39,858 nt of DNA. Source: an uncultured Clostridia bacterium (lineage in GTDB: Bacteria > Bacillota > Clostridia > TANB77 > CAG-508). A model generated the notes under the pieces. The model worked only from the letters and a program-made list of their open reading frames with translations. It did no database searches and was not told the DNA's origin. Location of the stretch: assembly GCA_944386675.1 (NCBI GenBank), contig CALXBY010000014.1, positions 1-39,858 of the forward strand, given 5' to 3'. Positions within the stretch are counted from its first letter, which is position 1. Every line of letters starts with the position of its first letter. The translations under genes were made by a program, and so were the position numbers. Shown here piece after piece: positions 32,188-39,858 of this stretch.

Positions 32188-32817
32188 CTATATTTCATAT
32201 TCTTTTAATCTATCTATATATATTTGTATTGATTGATTATTAATATCTTCTGGTTTTAAATTACAATATTCCATAATTTGTTTTTCTATTTCTAATCCAC
32301 ATTCTATCAACTGATTTGCTTTTTCTTCATTTGACCATACAGATAGTGGTTTATCTTTATATCTTTCCTTTGCATCTTCTAATCTTTCTTTTAAACTAAC
32401 TACACCATCTGGTGCTACTCTTTGGTCACAATAGGCACATATCTTGATTTCATAATTATCTAACTTTACTGTTTGCTCATTTTTTCTGGAACGTTTTCCA
32501 TCTAAGATTTCTAATTCTTTATCTGTTAAACCTTCTTTTTTTCCGATTATCATATTAATTTGATGGTCATTTGTACCATATTCTCTAACATATTTTCTTC
32601 TTATCTCTATAAAATCCTTATCTTGTATTTCCTCTTCTGGTATTTTTACCATATTTCCCATATCATGTAGTAAAGAAACTCTTGTAATTGCTTTTCTATC
32701 TATTGTTTTTCCTATCCAGTTGTCTAAAATCAAGTTTGTACAAGCTGCCACTCTTAGCATATGCATTTGTAGATTTCCTGGTAAATGATATTTATTATAT
32801 ATTTCTAAAATGTTCAT
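32188..32817 (-). CDS. HD-domain protein
   Basis: A 209-residue HD phosphohydrolase: His in M-H-M-L-R-V-A, H-D in S-L-L-H-D-M-G-N, and Asp in C-A-Y-C-D-Q-R-V-A-P-D. The middle (D-K-E-L-E-I-L-D-G-K-R-S-R-K-N) is charged and lacks the third His seen in many relatives, so activity may need fewer metals. It differs from the second HD gene of the same operon and is not a recent duplicate. It lies 11 bases upstream of the NUDIX gene. Confidence 0.82.
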   Translation of the reverse strand: MNILEIYNKYHLPGNLQMHMLRVAACTNLILDNWIGKTIDRKAITRVSLLHDMGNMVKIPEEEIQDKDFIEIRRKYVREYGTNDHQINMIIGKKEGLTDKELEILDGKRSRKNEQTVKLDNYEIKICAYCDQRVAPDGVVSLKERLEDAKERYKDKPLSVWSNEEKANQLIECGLEIEKQIMEYCNLKPEDINNQSIQIYIDRLKEYEI

Positions 32818-32871
32818 TTTTTACTCCTATTTTTATTTACAAATAAGATTTGTTTGATATCTTTATATTCT

Positions 32872-33282
32872 TTATTTTACTAAATCCAAATCACCATTTA
32901 TCACAACTGGTAAAAATCCTGCTATTTCATCATATAACATTCCTTCTGGAATATCATTATACAAATAGATTTTTTTATTCTGCATAAATGCCTCATATAA
33001 TTCTAGAAACGTTGCTCCACCTATATAATTCTTTTTACCATTTTTATCAAAATTTAATGTTAATACGGCATCCATTGTTGCAATTCTTTCTGCACTCATT
33101 TTTAACATTCTTTGTTTAAATTCAGAATGGGCTTCATTTCCCAAATCCCACGCCTTTTTCTCAGCATCTGGTTCATAATATGAATTTGGTAACTCTATAG
33201 TATGCCCCATCTCTTCTAATTTCTTTTTTATTGGCTCTATTCTATCATAAAATGCTTTACTACAAATAATTAATATTTTCAT
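32872..33282 (-). CDS. nucleoside 2-deoxyribosyltransferase-like protein
   Basis: A 136-residue Rossmann-like protein. It begins M-K-I-L-I-I-C-S-K-A-F-Y, and the block D-A-V-L-T-L-N-F ... Y-I-G-G-A-T-F-L-E-L-Y-E-A-F resembles the active-site region of nucleoside deoxyribosyltransferases, where the Glu is the nucleophile. The following K-K-I-Y-L-Y-N-D-I-P is also typical. Such proteins swap or hydrolyse bases on (deoxy)nucleotides. Assignment is from the fold pattern, not close identity. Confidence 0.65.
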   Translation of the reverse strand: MKILIICSKAFYDRIEPIKKKLEEMGHTIELPNSYYEPDAEKKAWDLGNEAHSEFKQRMLKMSAERIATMDAVLTLNFDKNGKKNYIGGATFLELYEAFMQNKKIYLYNDIPEGMLYDEIAGFLPVVINGDLDLVK

Positions 33283-33306
33283 GATTATTACTCCTTTTAT
33301 ATACTT

Positions 33307-33540
33307 TTAATTTTCTTCTACTAATTCAAATCTATATTTCTGCTTTACTTCTGGATATTTTTCATGATCTACCTCTGATAAAAACATATCCAATGGTCTA
33401 GCCCATATTTCATTATCTTCCTTATGTGTATAAATCACTAAATCCTCTTTTGTTTCTGAATGTTTAGCAATACAAATAACTTTATGAATAGTTCCTTTAA
33501 AATGTCTGTACACTTGTCCTGTTTTTACTTCTCTTTCCAT
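33307..33540 (-). CDS. DUF1653 domain protein
   Basis: 77 residues from the ATG at 33540, chosen because AAAGGAGGGAGA lies right before it; the longer frame to 33576 has no site and would overlap the gene upstream. [14 protein letters not shown] near the start and a later I-W-A-R-P-L-D-M-F are DUF1653 hallmarks. This small beta-barrel-like domain often occurs next to or fused with NUDIX and other nucleotide enzymes, matching this operon. No catalytic role is known to me. Confidence 0.85.
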   Translation of the reverse strand: MEREVKTGQVYRHFKGTIHKVICIAKHSETKEDLVIYTHKEDNEIWARPLDMFLSEVDHEKYPEVKQKYRFELVEEN

Positions 33541-33566
33541 AATCTCCCTCCTTTCATTATATAAAT

Positions 33567-34097
33567 TTATTCCCATATGCCTTTATTAATATATCTAATT
33601 AAAGCCATCATACAAGCATTTTCTGTTAAATCAATTCTAGATATTTCATCATGTGTTAAAATACTAATACCGCCTTTTCCCGTATTTAATCCATGTCCTT
33701 TAAATATTTTATCCATGACTTTTCCAAGTTCTGTACTTGTTATTTCATCAATATATTTTTCATCAATTGGAAATCCTTGACTTGTTCCTACACTTTGTTT
33801 TCCTTCTTTATTCTCAATAACTACTGCATTAATATCTATCCAGTCATCTAGTAAATTGGTTATTCCTGCTTCACTTGCTACAAAATAGTCTGCTTCAAGA
33901 TTATGCTTTTTCGCATATTCCTTTACATTTTTCACTCTATTTCTAGCACCTACGATAATCTCCTTGTTTATTGGTTGTGCACTAACTTCTGAATCAACTG
34001 CTATTCCTTCTATTTCTATATTTTCAAAATATCTCTCAAAAGCTCTTTTTACACCTTCTATTTTTCCCTGATTTTTTGTTCCCATCAGTATTCTCAT
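33567..34097 (-). CDS. inosine/xanthosine triphosphatase (YjjX, DUF84)
   Basis: A 176-residue protein of the YjjX family, which hydrolyses non-canonical purine NTPs (ITP, XTP). Family blocks: [11 protein letters not shown] at 6-16, N-R-V-K-N near 56, S-E-A-G-I, and [10 protein letters not shown]. First gene of the eight-gene operon, with a likely promoter at 34139-34166 and gaps of at most about 55 bases from here to 29765. Confidence 0.9.
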   Translation of the reverse strand: MRILMGTKNQGKIEGVKRAFERYFENIEIEGIAVDSEVSAQPINKEIIVGARNRVKNVKEYAKKHNLEADYFVASEAGITNLLDDWIDINAVVIENKEGKQSVGTSQGFPIDEKYIDEITSTELGKVMDKIFKGHGLNTGKGGISILTHDEISRIDLTENACMMALIRYINKGIWE

Positions 34098-34138
34098 TTT
34101 GATTCACTTTCCTTTCACTTGCTATCCTATATGTGCCT

Positions 34139-34166
34139 ATTTTATCACGTATAAAATATATTGTAA
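34139..34166 (-). promoter_or_regulatory. possible promoter of the sanitation operon
   Basis: TTACAA (34166-34161), 16 bases, TAAAAT (34144-34139), minus strand, about 40 bases before the first gene. Confidence 0.45.
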
Positions 34167-34316
34167 ATATTGAAATTTCTGTTGAAATTTATCTAAATCC
34201 ATAATATACTTTGATTAACTATATATTTTTATTTAGAAAATTAATCTTATATTTACAAAATAAATAGATAATATCATAAAGGTTAACTTTCTATATAATA
34301 AGAAAGGATTTTTAAA

Positions 34317-35087
34317 ATGACAAATTCTTTAGATTTTTTAGATACAATTGTAGATGTTATCATTGATAGACCTATTGGAAGTAAACATTCTGAAAAATAC
34401 CCAAATCACATATATCCTGTTAACTATGGATATGTTCCAAATACAATAAGTGGAGATGGTGACGAATTAGACTGTTACGTATTAGGTATATTTGAACCTT
34501 TAGAAACTTTCAAGGGAAAATGTATTGCCATGATTCATAGAATCAATGATAATGATGATAAATTAATTATTGTTCCAGAAGGCAAATACTACTCAGACGA
34601 AGAAATTCGAGCTTTAACAGAATTTCAAGAACGATTTTTTGAAAGTAAAATTATTCGAAAAGATACTAATTTCGTATTTAGCAAAAACATCCCTGAACTT
34701 TCTGTAACCAATTTAGAAAATAGTCTTAAATTTTATAAAACACTAGGATTTAAAATCGAATATGAAAGAAAAGAAAACAAATTTGTATTTCTTTCAATGG
34801 GAGAAATACAATTCATGTTACAAGAAATTTCTGATAATGACAAATGGAAATTAGCTCCACTTACTTATCCATTTGGAAATGGAATCAATTTTCAATTAGA
34901 AGTAGACTCTGTTCATATGATTTATTCAAAATTAAAAGACGCCAATTATCCAATCACTTTTGAAATTGAAGAAAATTGGTATAGACAAGATAATAAACTA
35001 CTTGGAAATAAAGAATTTTTAGTCCATGATCCAGATGGATATTTACTACGATTTTCTGAGGATTTAGGTGAAAAAGAGGTGATTTAA
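34317..35087 (+). CDS. inorganic pyrophosphatase-like / VOC domain fusion
   Basis: A 256-residue protein of two unrelated halves in one frame. Residues 1 to about 112 match the short inorganic-diphosphatase-like family: V-I-I-D-R-P-I-G-S, Y-P-V-N-Y-G-Y-V-P, G-D-G-D-E-L-D-C-Y with the metal-binding Asp residues. From about 123, I-P-E-L-S-V-T-N-L-E-N-S-L-K-F-Y begins a VOC (glyoxalase/bleomycin-resistance-like) domain ending H-D-P-D-G-Y-L-L-R-F. The linker is only about ten residues and shows no frameshift trace. First gene of a three-gene plus-strand unit. Each domain call is good; the joint function is unknown. Confidence 0.85.
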   Translation: MTNSLDFLDTIVDVIIDRPIGSKHSEKYPNHIYPVNYGYVPNTISGDGDELDCYVLGIFEPLETFKGKCIAMIHRINDNDDKLIIVPEGKYYSDEEIRALTEFQERFFESKIIRKDTNFVFSKNIPELSVTNLENSLKFYKTLGFKIEYERKENKFVFLSMGEIQFMLQEISDNDKWKLAPLTYPFGNGINFQLEVDSVHMIYSKLKDANYPITFEIEENWYRQDNKLLGNKEFLVHDPDGYLLRFSEDLGEKEVI

Positions 35088-35852
35088 ATGCAAGAAAATG
35101 AATTAAAAAGATATGAAGATATTGGAAATTGGGACTTTTCAGATATTAAATATACAACATATCAAGAAACCAATTGGGATTTTTATGATGAAATAAAAAA
35201 ACACGCTAATTCTTCATCTCTACTTTTAGACCTAGGCACTGGAGGCGGAGAAAAAGCCTTATCTTTCCTTCCCGATGTAGGTATGATTATTGCCACCGAT
35301 TTTTCTAGAGAAATGATTAAAACTGCTAATGAAAACAAAAAAAATTATCCAAATAAAAAAATAAAATTTGTTTGCATGGATAACTTAAAAATAACTTTTC
35401 CAGAAAAATTATTTGATATTGTATCTGCAAGACATACTATGATAGATGCTAAACAAATATATAATGTGCTTAATGATAATGGATACCTAGTTATTGAAGG
35501 TGTTGACAAATATGATTGTTGGGAATTAAAAACACTATTTCACAGAGGTCAAGCTTTTCATGACCCAATTGCTATTAGTAAAATTGATTATGAAAATATT
35601 AAAAAAGCAGGTTTCAAAGAAATCAATATGCAAGAAATTATACAATATGAATATTATGAAACAAAAGAAGATTTATTAGCATTGCTATTAAAAACACCGA
35701 TTTTAGATGACTTTTCTAAGTTGAATACATCCAAAAATTTGCATAATCCATCAATTGAAAAAGATTTATTTGATAAATATGTATCCACACATACTACTTC
35801 AAAAGGTATTGAATTAAAACGCGTTTTGTATGCTATCGTTGCTAAAAAATAA
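35088..35852 (+). CDS. class I SAM-dependent methyltransferase
   Basis: A 254-residue methyltransferase. Motif I is L-D-L-G-T-G-G-G-E near 50, followed by I-A-T-D-F-S (acidic ribose ligand), V-C-M-D-N-L and F-D-I-V-S-A-R-H. The first 40 residues start W-D-F-S-D and N-W-D-F-Y, as in MerR- or YcgJ-like small-molecule methyltransferases. Its ATG follows the previous stop codon directly and the GAGGTGAT ribosome site is inside that gene, so the two are translationally linked. Substrate unknown. Confidence 0.88.
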   Translation: MQENELKRYEDIGNWDFSDIKYTTYQETNWDFYDEIKKHANSSSLLLDLGTGGGEKALSFLPDVGMIIATDFSREMIKTANENKKNYPNKKIKFVCMDNLKITFPEKLFDIVSARHTMIDAKQIYNVLNDNGYLVIEGVDKYDCWELKTLFHRGQAFHDPIAISKIDYENIKKAGFKEINMQEIIQYEYYETKEDLLALLLKTPILDDFSKLNTSKNLHNPSIEKDLFDKYVSTHTTSKGIELKRVLYAIVAKK

Positions 35853-35870
35853 TTTATAGGAGCTGATAAA

Positions 35871-36806
35871 ATGGTCGAAATCAAAGAATATGATGAAAAA
35901 TATATTGAGCAAATTTCAAATATCATTACAAGGAATTTGTTAGAAATTAATTCTAAAGATTATGGGATAGAAAAAATAAAAGAAATGGCTAAAGATTTCA
36001 CCGTAGAAAAATTAAAAACAACTCTTAAAAACAGAAAAAAAGTATTTATAGCAATAAAAAATGATGAGGTTGTTGGAACTGCTGGAATAGATGTTTCTTG
36101 GTACAATCCCGATGAATATTACATTTTAAGTGTCTTTGTAAAACCTGAAAATCATGGTGAAGGAATTGGCAAATTATTAATCAAAACAATTGAAGATTAT
36201 GCTATTCACTCTAATTTTAAAAAATTAATTATTCCAGCATCTATCACTGCACATGAATTCTATTATAAATTAGGATACCAATATAAGGATAATAAAAAAG
36301 TTTTAAATTCAGAAAATATGTATTTGATGGAAAAGACATTTTATTTGACATATAGAAAAATTGAAAAAGAAGAATTGCAAGAAACTTTAAATTTAGTTCG
36401 CATTGTTTTTGATGAGTTCGAAGCACCTTATTACTCAAAGGAAGGTATTGAATCATTTTATAAATTTATCCGTATGGATAACATATTAGAACAATATATG
36501 AATGGTTCTTTGTATTTTTATGGTTGTTTTGTTAATGATATTATTGTAGGAATGATTGCTGTTATGGATTTTGTCCACATTTCTTTACTATTTGTGGATA
36601 AACATTATCATAAGCAAGCAATTGCTAGAACTTTATTTGATAATGTTATAAAAAAATGCAAAGAAGAAATTTCTTCTTTAAAAACTGTTACTGTGAATTC
36701 TTCTCCTTATGCTGTTGGGTTTTATCATAAATTAGGATTTACTGATATTTCTTCTGAGCAAATTGTGGATGGGATAAAGTTTACGCCGATGAGGTTGGAA
36801 ATGTAA
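35871..36806 (+). CDS. tandem GNAT acetyltransferase
   Basis: A 311-residue protein with two GNAT folds. The first (1 to about 155) has V-F-V-K-P-E-N-H-G-E-G-I-G as its acetyl-CoA loop and ends A-H-E-F-Y-Y-K-L-G-Y. The second (about 160-311) has the weaker loop H-Y-H-K-Q-A-I-A-R and A-V-G-F-Y-H-K-L-G-F. Two-domain GNATs often have only one active half. TAGGAGC precedes the ATG, 18 bases after the methyltransferase. The three genes look like a small-molecule modification set, possibly for detoxification. The CRISPR array's old end starts 90 bases later. Confidence 0.9.
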   Translation: MVEIKEYDEKYIEQISNIITRNLLEINSKDYGIEKIKEMAKDFTVEKLKTTLKNRKKVFIAIKNDEVVGTAGIDVSWYNPDEYYILSVFVKPENHGEGIGKLLIKTIEDYAIHSNFKKLIIPASITAHEFYYKLGYQYKDNKKVLNSENMYLMEKTFYLTYRKIEKEELQETLNLVRIVFDEFEAPYYSKEGIESFYKFIRMDNILEQYMNGSLYFYGCFVNDIIVGMIAVMDFVHISLLFVDKHYHKQAIARTLFDNVIKKCKEEISSLKTVTVNSSPYAVGFYHKLGFTDISSEQIVDGIKFTPMRLEM

Positions 36807-36898
36807 TCAATATATATTTCAATCTATAAGCACTGATTAAATTTCTTTTTAAGTTATAATCCAAATTGATATATAAAAGCTTAATATAAAGCTTCTCA

Positions 36899-39287
36899 GT
36901 TTAAATACATATCATGTTAGAGTTTAACATAAATATCTACATTTAGAGCATTATCATTTATATAATTTAAATATATCCTATATTAAAGTTTAACCAATAA
37001 ATCTTTGTAATTCTCTAAACACAACACCAAAATTTAAATACATCTTATGCTAAAGTTCAACTGTTGTAATGATACTTTCATAATCAAAAAATCCCATATT
37101 TAAATACATCTTATGTTAAAGTTCAACTCTAGGAATTAGAGATACCGCAATCATTATCCCCAATTTAAATACATCTTATGTTAAAGTTCAACTTTGATTT
37201 CCTTTTACTTTCCTCTGAACAGATAAAATATTTAAATACATCTTATGTTAAAGTTCAACGGAAAAAGTAAAAGAAATGTTTTATTGTTCTAATTAATTTA
37301 AATACATCTTATGTTAAAGTTCAACTTTTATCACATTAAAAGACTTATTGCAACATTTTTAATTTAAATACATCTTATGTTAAAGTTCAACTAATTGATT
37401 TAGTTCATACAGACACAGGATATTGATTTAAATACATCTTATGTTAAAGTTCAACCTTTAGAAAATTTATAAAAGAAAGAAGGTAGAAAAAATTTAAATA
37501 CATCTTATGTTAAAGTTCAACTAACGCTTGAAAGGATGTTTGAAATGGCAAAAATAGAATTTAAATACATCTTATGTTAAAGTTCAACAACTTCTGTCTT
37601 TATAGTAACAAGAGGATGTAATACCATTTAAATACATCTTATGTTAAAGTTCAACTAATTGATTTAGTTCATACAGACACAGGATATTGATTTAAATACA
37701 TCTTATGTTAAAGTTCAACAAGATGAGCAAAAAGTAGGCGAAGAACAAGAAGTATTTAAATACATCTTATGTTAAAGTTCAACAGATATACGATCCATAT
37801 TTGTATTCTGGAAAATTATTTAAATACATCTTATGTTAAAGTTCAACCTATATGACTATTACAAATGTGACTATTGTGGAGAATTTAAATACATCTTATG
37901 TTAAAGTTCAACTCTAATTCATCTAATACCATTCTGTTTTCTAGCATTATTTAAATACATCTTATGTTAAAGTTCAACAAAAATGAGAGGAGACGACATT
38001 CATGAAAATGGATATTTAAATACATCTTATGTTAAAGTTCAACAATACCTGCAATTTCACTTCTTCTTAATCCAAGCAAATTTAAATACATCTTATGTTA
38101 AAGTTCAACTGCAGATGAGCAATATGGAAGAGTTATGTGGGAATAATTTAAATACATCTTATGTTAAAGTTCAACTATATCTCCATATCCAACTGTTGTT
38201 AACACCGTTGTATTTAAATACATCTTATGTTAAAGTTCAACCAATTTCCTTTTCTTCTGTACTCACATGTTACTCATTTAAATACATCTTATGCTAAAGT
38301 TCAACGTACATAATACAGCAAATGATGCAAGTGCAAACAAATTTAAATACATCTTATGTTAAAGTTCAACATAGTTGTTGTAACCATAGCTTCCAGTTAT
38401 CAACATTATTTAAATACATCTTATGTTAAAGTTCAACTGTATATCACTTCTTTTAGATTGTCTATCTCTACTATTTAAATACATCTTATGTTAAAGTTCA
38501 ACAAATATGGAGTAAAAGAAACATATGTAAATGGCAAATTTAAATACATCTTATGTTAAAGTTCAACTTGTAGCAATATTTATAATAATTCCTGCTATAA
38601 TAAGATTTAAATACATCTTATGTTAAAGTTCAACTTACATCTATCATCAATTTTGGAAGATACATAGATATTTAAATACATCTTATGTTAAAGTTCAACT
38701 ACAGAAAAAGCAATTAAAAACAATTCAAATAGTAGATTTAAATACATCTTATGTTAAAGTTCAACCGTAATGGTTTAGATGGTGTAATATTTGCAATAGA
38801 ATTTAAATACATCTTATGTTAAAGTTCAACAATTGTGTACTTCTTTCCAACCATCTGATTCTTTTAATTTAAATACATCTTATGTTAAAGTTCAACTGAA
38901 GAATTTAGAAAAGCCATTTGTCAATCTGGAAATTTAAATACATCTTATGTTAAAGTTCAACCTTGACATACGTATTAATATGGGCTTGTATTTGGAATTT
39001 AAATACATCTTATGTTAAAGTTCAACAGAATGCAGAAACAGGAACTTCGGCAAGGGTAGAATTTAAATACATCTTATGTTAAAGTTCAACAGAAAATTAA
39101 AGGAGGATATGTTTATGGAAGAAAAATTTAAATACATCTTATGTTAAAGTTCAACTTAATATACAAAATTTTCTGCCAAACATTGTTGAAACATTTAAAT
39201 ACATCTTATGTTAAAGTTCAACAATCTGTTTGTTTGTATCCATCACTATTTGTAAAGATTTAAATACATCTTATGTTAAAGTTCAAC
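36899..39287 (-). CRISPR. CRISPR array, 37 repeats and 36 spacers, probably type I-B
   Basis: The 30-bp repeat, read on the minus strand, begins GTTGAACTTTAACATAAG and ends GTATTTAAAT, the ending typical of clostridial I-B repeats. Spacers are 34-37 bp and the period 64-67. Repeats are identical except the first three from the left (5, 4 and 1 changes) and the one at 38276 (1 change). Decay at the left, and cas2 plus leader at the right, show transcription right to left with newest spacers near 39287. One spacer occurs twice (37392-37425 and 37656-37689). A still weaker repeat-like stretch may exist near 36835. The 92 bases between the GNAT stop and the first repeat hold nothing else. Confidence 0.98.
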
Positions 39288-39425
39288 CAAAGAAAAAATC
39301 AACATTCACACTATATATATTACTCAAAATCCCCTGAATAATCAAGCCTTTCTCATCATTTTTCCAGATGGCAATAATTTTTATGCTCTTTATATATCAG
39401 CCTTTTTATTATATAGCTGGAAAAT
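39288..39425 (-). promoter_or_regulatory. CRISPR leader
   Basis: The 138 bases between cas2 and the newest repeat are AT-rich and gene-free, as expected for a leader with the array promoter and integration signals. TTTTTCCAG near 39360 and CTGGAAAAT near 39417 form a 9-bp inverted repeat about 50 bases apart, a possible protein-binding or bending site. Confidence 0.7.
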
Positions 39426-39713
39426 TTATAAAAATATATCCTCTGTATTCTTTTCTACATTTCCTAATGTTGTTTCTCCAATTGTTTTAAAATCCATTAT
39501 TTTAATAATGGATATAAAATCCTTTTTCTTATCAATTATTTTTTTTAGTTCAAATTCCAATTCTAAAATTTGTGAGTTTGTCAATGGCCCTCTAAACACT
39601 GATTTTTGCCAGTGATTCAAATATTTTTTGCATTTTTTAAATACTTTATTTACTCTTCTTTCATCTACATCATAAAATAAAAATACGTAATTATAATTTA
39701 TTTGTTTCTTCAT
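39426..39713 (-). CDS. cas2: CRISPR-associated endonuclease Cas2
   Basis: A 95-residue Cas2. The first strand ends F-L-F-Y-D-V-D-E with the conserved Asp at position 15; H-W-Q-K-S-V-F-R-G-P-L is the usual second-strand block. It forms the centre of the Cas1-Cas2 spacer-integration complex. Its start codon is 1 base past the cas1 stop, and it is the last gene before the leader, the standard order of I-B loci. AAAAAAGGAG precedes the ATG. Confidence 0.95.
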   Translation of the reverse strand: MKKQINYNYVFLFYDVDERRVNKVFKKCKKYLNHWQKSVFRGPLTNSQILELEFELKKIIDKKKDFISIIKIMDFKTIGETTLGNVEKNTEDIFL

Positions 39714-39714
39714 A

Positions 39715-39858
39715 TTACTCCTTTTTTTCTAAGTCAAATGGACAAAATTCCTTTTTTTCTAAAATAAATTTTATTAATTTATATCCATCTAACTTTATTG
39801 CTTGTTTAAAAGTTATTTTTCTCTTCAATTTTGGATGTTCAAATGTTTGATTTATTCT
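39715..39858 (-). CDS. cas1: Cas1, C-terminal 47 residues (gene continues beyond the window)
   Basis: An open frame enters from the window edge and ends at TAA 39717-39715. It reads N-Q-T-F-E-H-P-K-L-K-R-K-I-T-F-K-Q-A-I, then L-D-G-Y-K-L-I-K-F-I-L and K-E-F-C-P-F, the familiar C-terminus of I-B type Cas1 (H-x-K-L-K-R-x-V ... E-A-Y-K-L-x-K). The catalytic residues lie upstream, outside the window. Cas1 is the integrase that inserts new spacers. The interference genes should follow on the minus strand beyond 39858. Confidence 0.9.
   Translation of the reverse strand, partial: RINQTFEHPKLKRKITFKQAIKLDGYKLIKFILEKKEFCPFDLEKKE

Noticed and set aside
37983-38297. A 104-codon ORF with a repeated L-N-T-S-Y-V-K-V-Q motif
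   Set aside because: It is CRISPR repeats and spacers read through in one frame; the periodic peptide is the 30-bp repeat.

Overview
The window looks like chromosome from an uncultured, very AT-rich member of the Clostridia (Bacillota), probably a gut lineage. This rests on AT-rich codon use, strong AGGAGG-type ribosome sites, consensus TTGACA/TATAAT promoters, T-tailed hairpin terminators, a Spo0A-type response-regulator output domain, a DUF6514-like protein and a CRISPR repeat of the clostridial I-B kind. No 16S gene is present, so species cannot be named.

Layout. 1-4064: a membrane-anchored unknown protein, then a cadmium/zinc resistance operon (CadC-like sensor, separate heavy-metal-binding protein, P1B ATPase) with a clear double-operator promoter, then a NUDIX hydrolase. 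4065-8937: an integration hot spot in a tRNA cluster. A tRNA-Gly(GCC) gene is cut in two; its 5' half (8781-8827) and 3' half (4811-4856) lie 3.9 kb apart with an 11-bp anticodon-loop repeat at both junctions. The segment between them holds a GT-C-like membrane glycosyltransferase, a secreted protein of different base composition, a broken integrase, a broken reverse-strand gene, and intact tRNA-Cys and tRNA-Gly genes. A smaller 13-bp repeat of the tRNA-Cys 3' end flanks a 0.58-kb relic to the left.

8938-19931: mainly housekeeping genes: a fused membrane/spermidine-synthase-like protein, topA, a DUF6514-like protein, a DnaB-like ATPase with an MBL-fold hydrolase, dinB, L-lactate dehydrogenase, an SDR enzyme and a coiled-coil membrane protein. 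19932-20831 has no reading frame. On the minus strand it carries a promoter, about 600 nt of highly paired sequence with pseudoknot potential, and a terminator: a large structured RNA I cannot assign to a family. 20832-29775: a deoxynucleoside-kinase-like protein with a 44-aa partner, a dGTPase-like protein, a two-component locus (GHKL sensor kinase, Spo0A-like regulator, XRE regulator) broken up by a decayed KilA-N gene between duplicated terminators and including a 16-residue Trp-rich peptide ORF, a DAACS symporter, and a radical-SAM protein whose 3' end is formed by a 28-bp perfect hairpin. 29765-34097: an eight-gene minus-strand operon that reads as a nucleotide-sanitation and repair set. 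34317-36806: a pyrophosphatase/VOC fusion, a methyltransferase and a tandem GNAT protein.

36899-39287 is a 37-repeat CRISPR array, followed by its leader, cas2 and the 3' end of cas1, all read on the minus strand; the oldest repeats, on the left, are decayed. Spacer translations include a tyrosine-recombinase motif, a potassium-channel selectivity filter and three ribosome-site/start-codon regions, so the array seems to record mobile elements. The strongest candidates for something undescribed are the large RNA at about 20.0-20.65 kb, the split tRNA with tRNA genes inside the insertion, and the peptide/GHKL/Spo0A-like locus.
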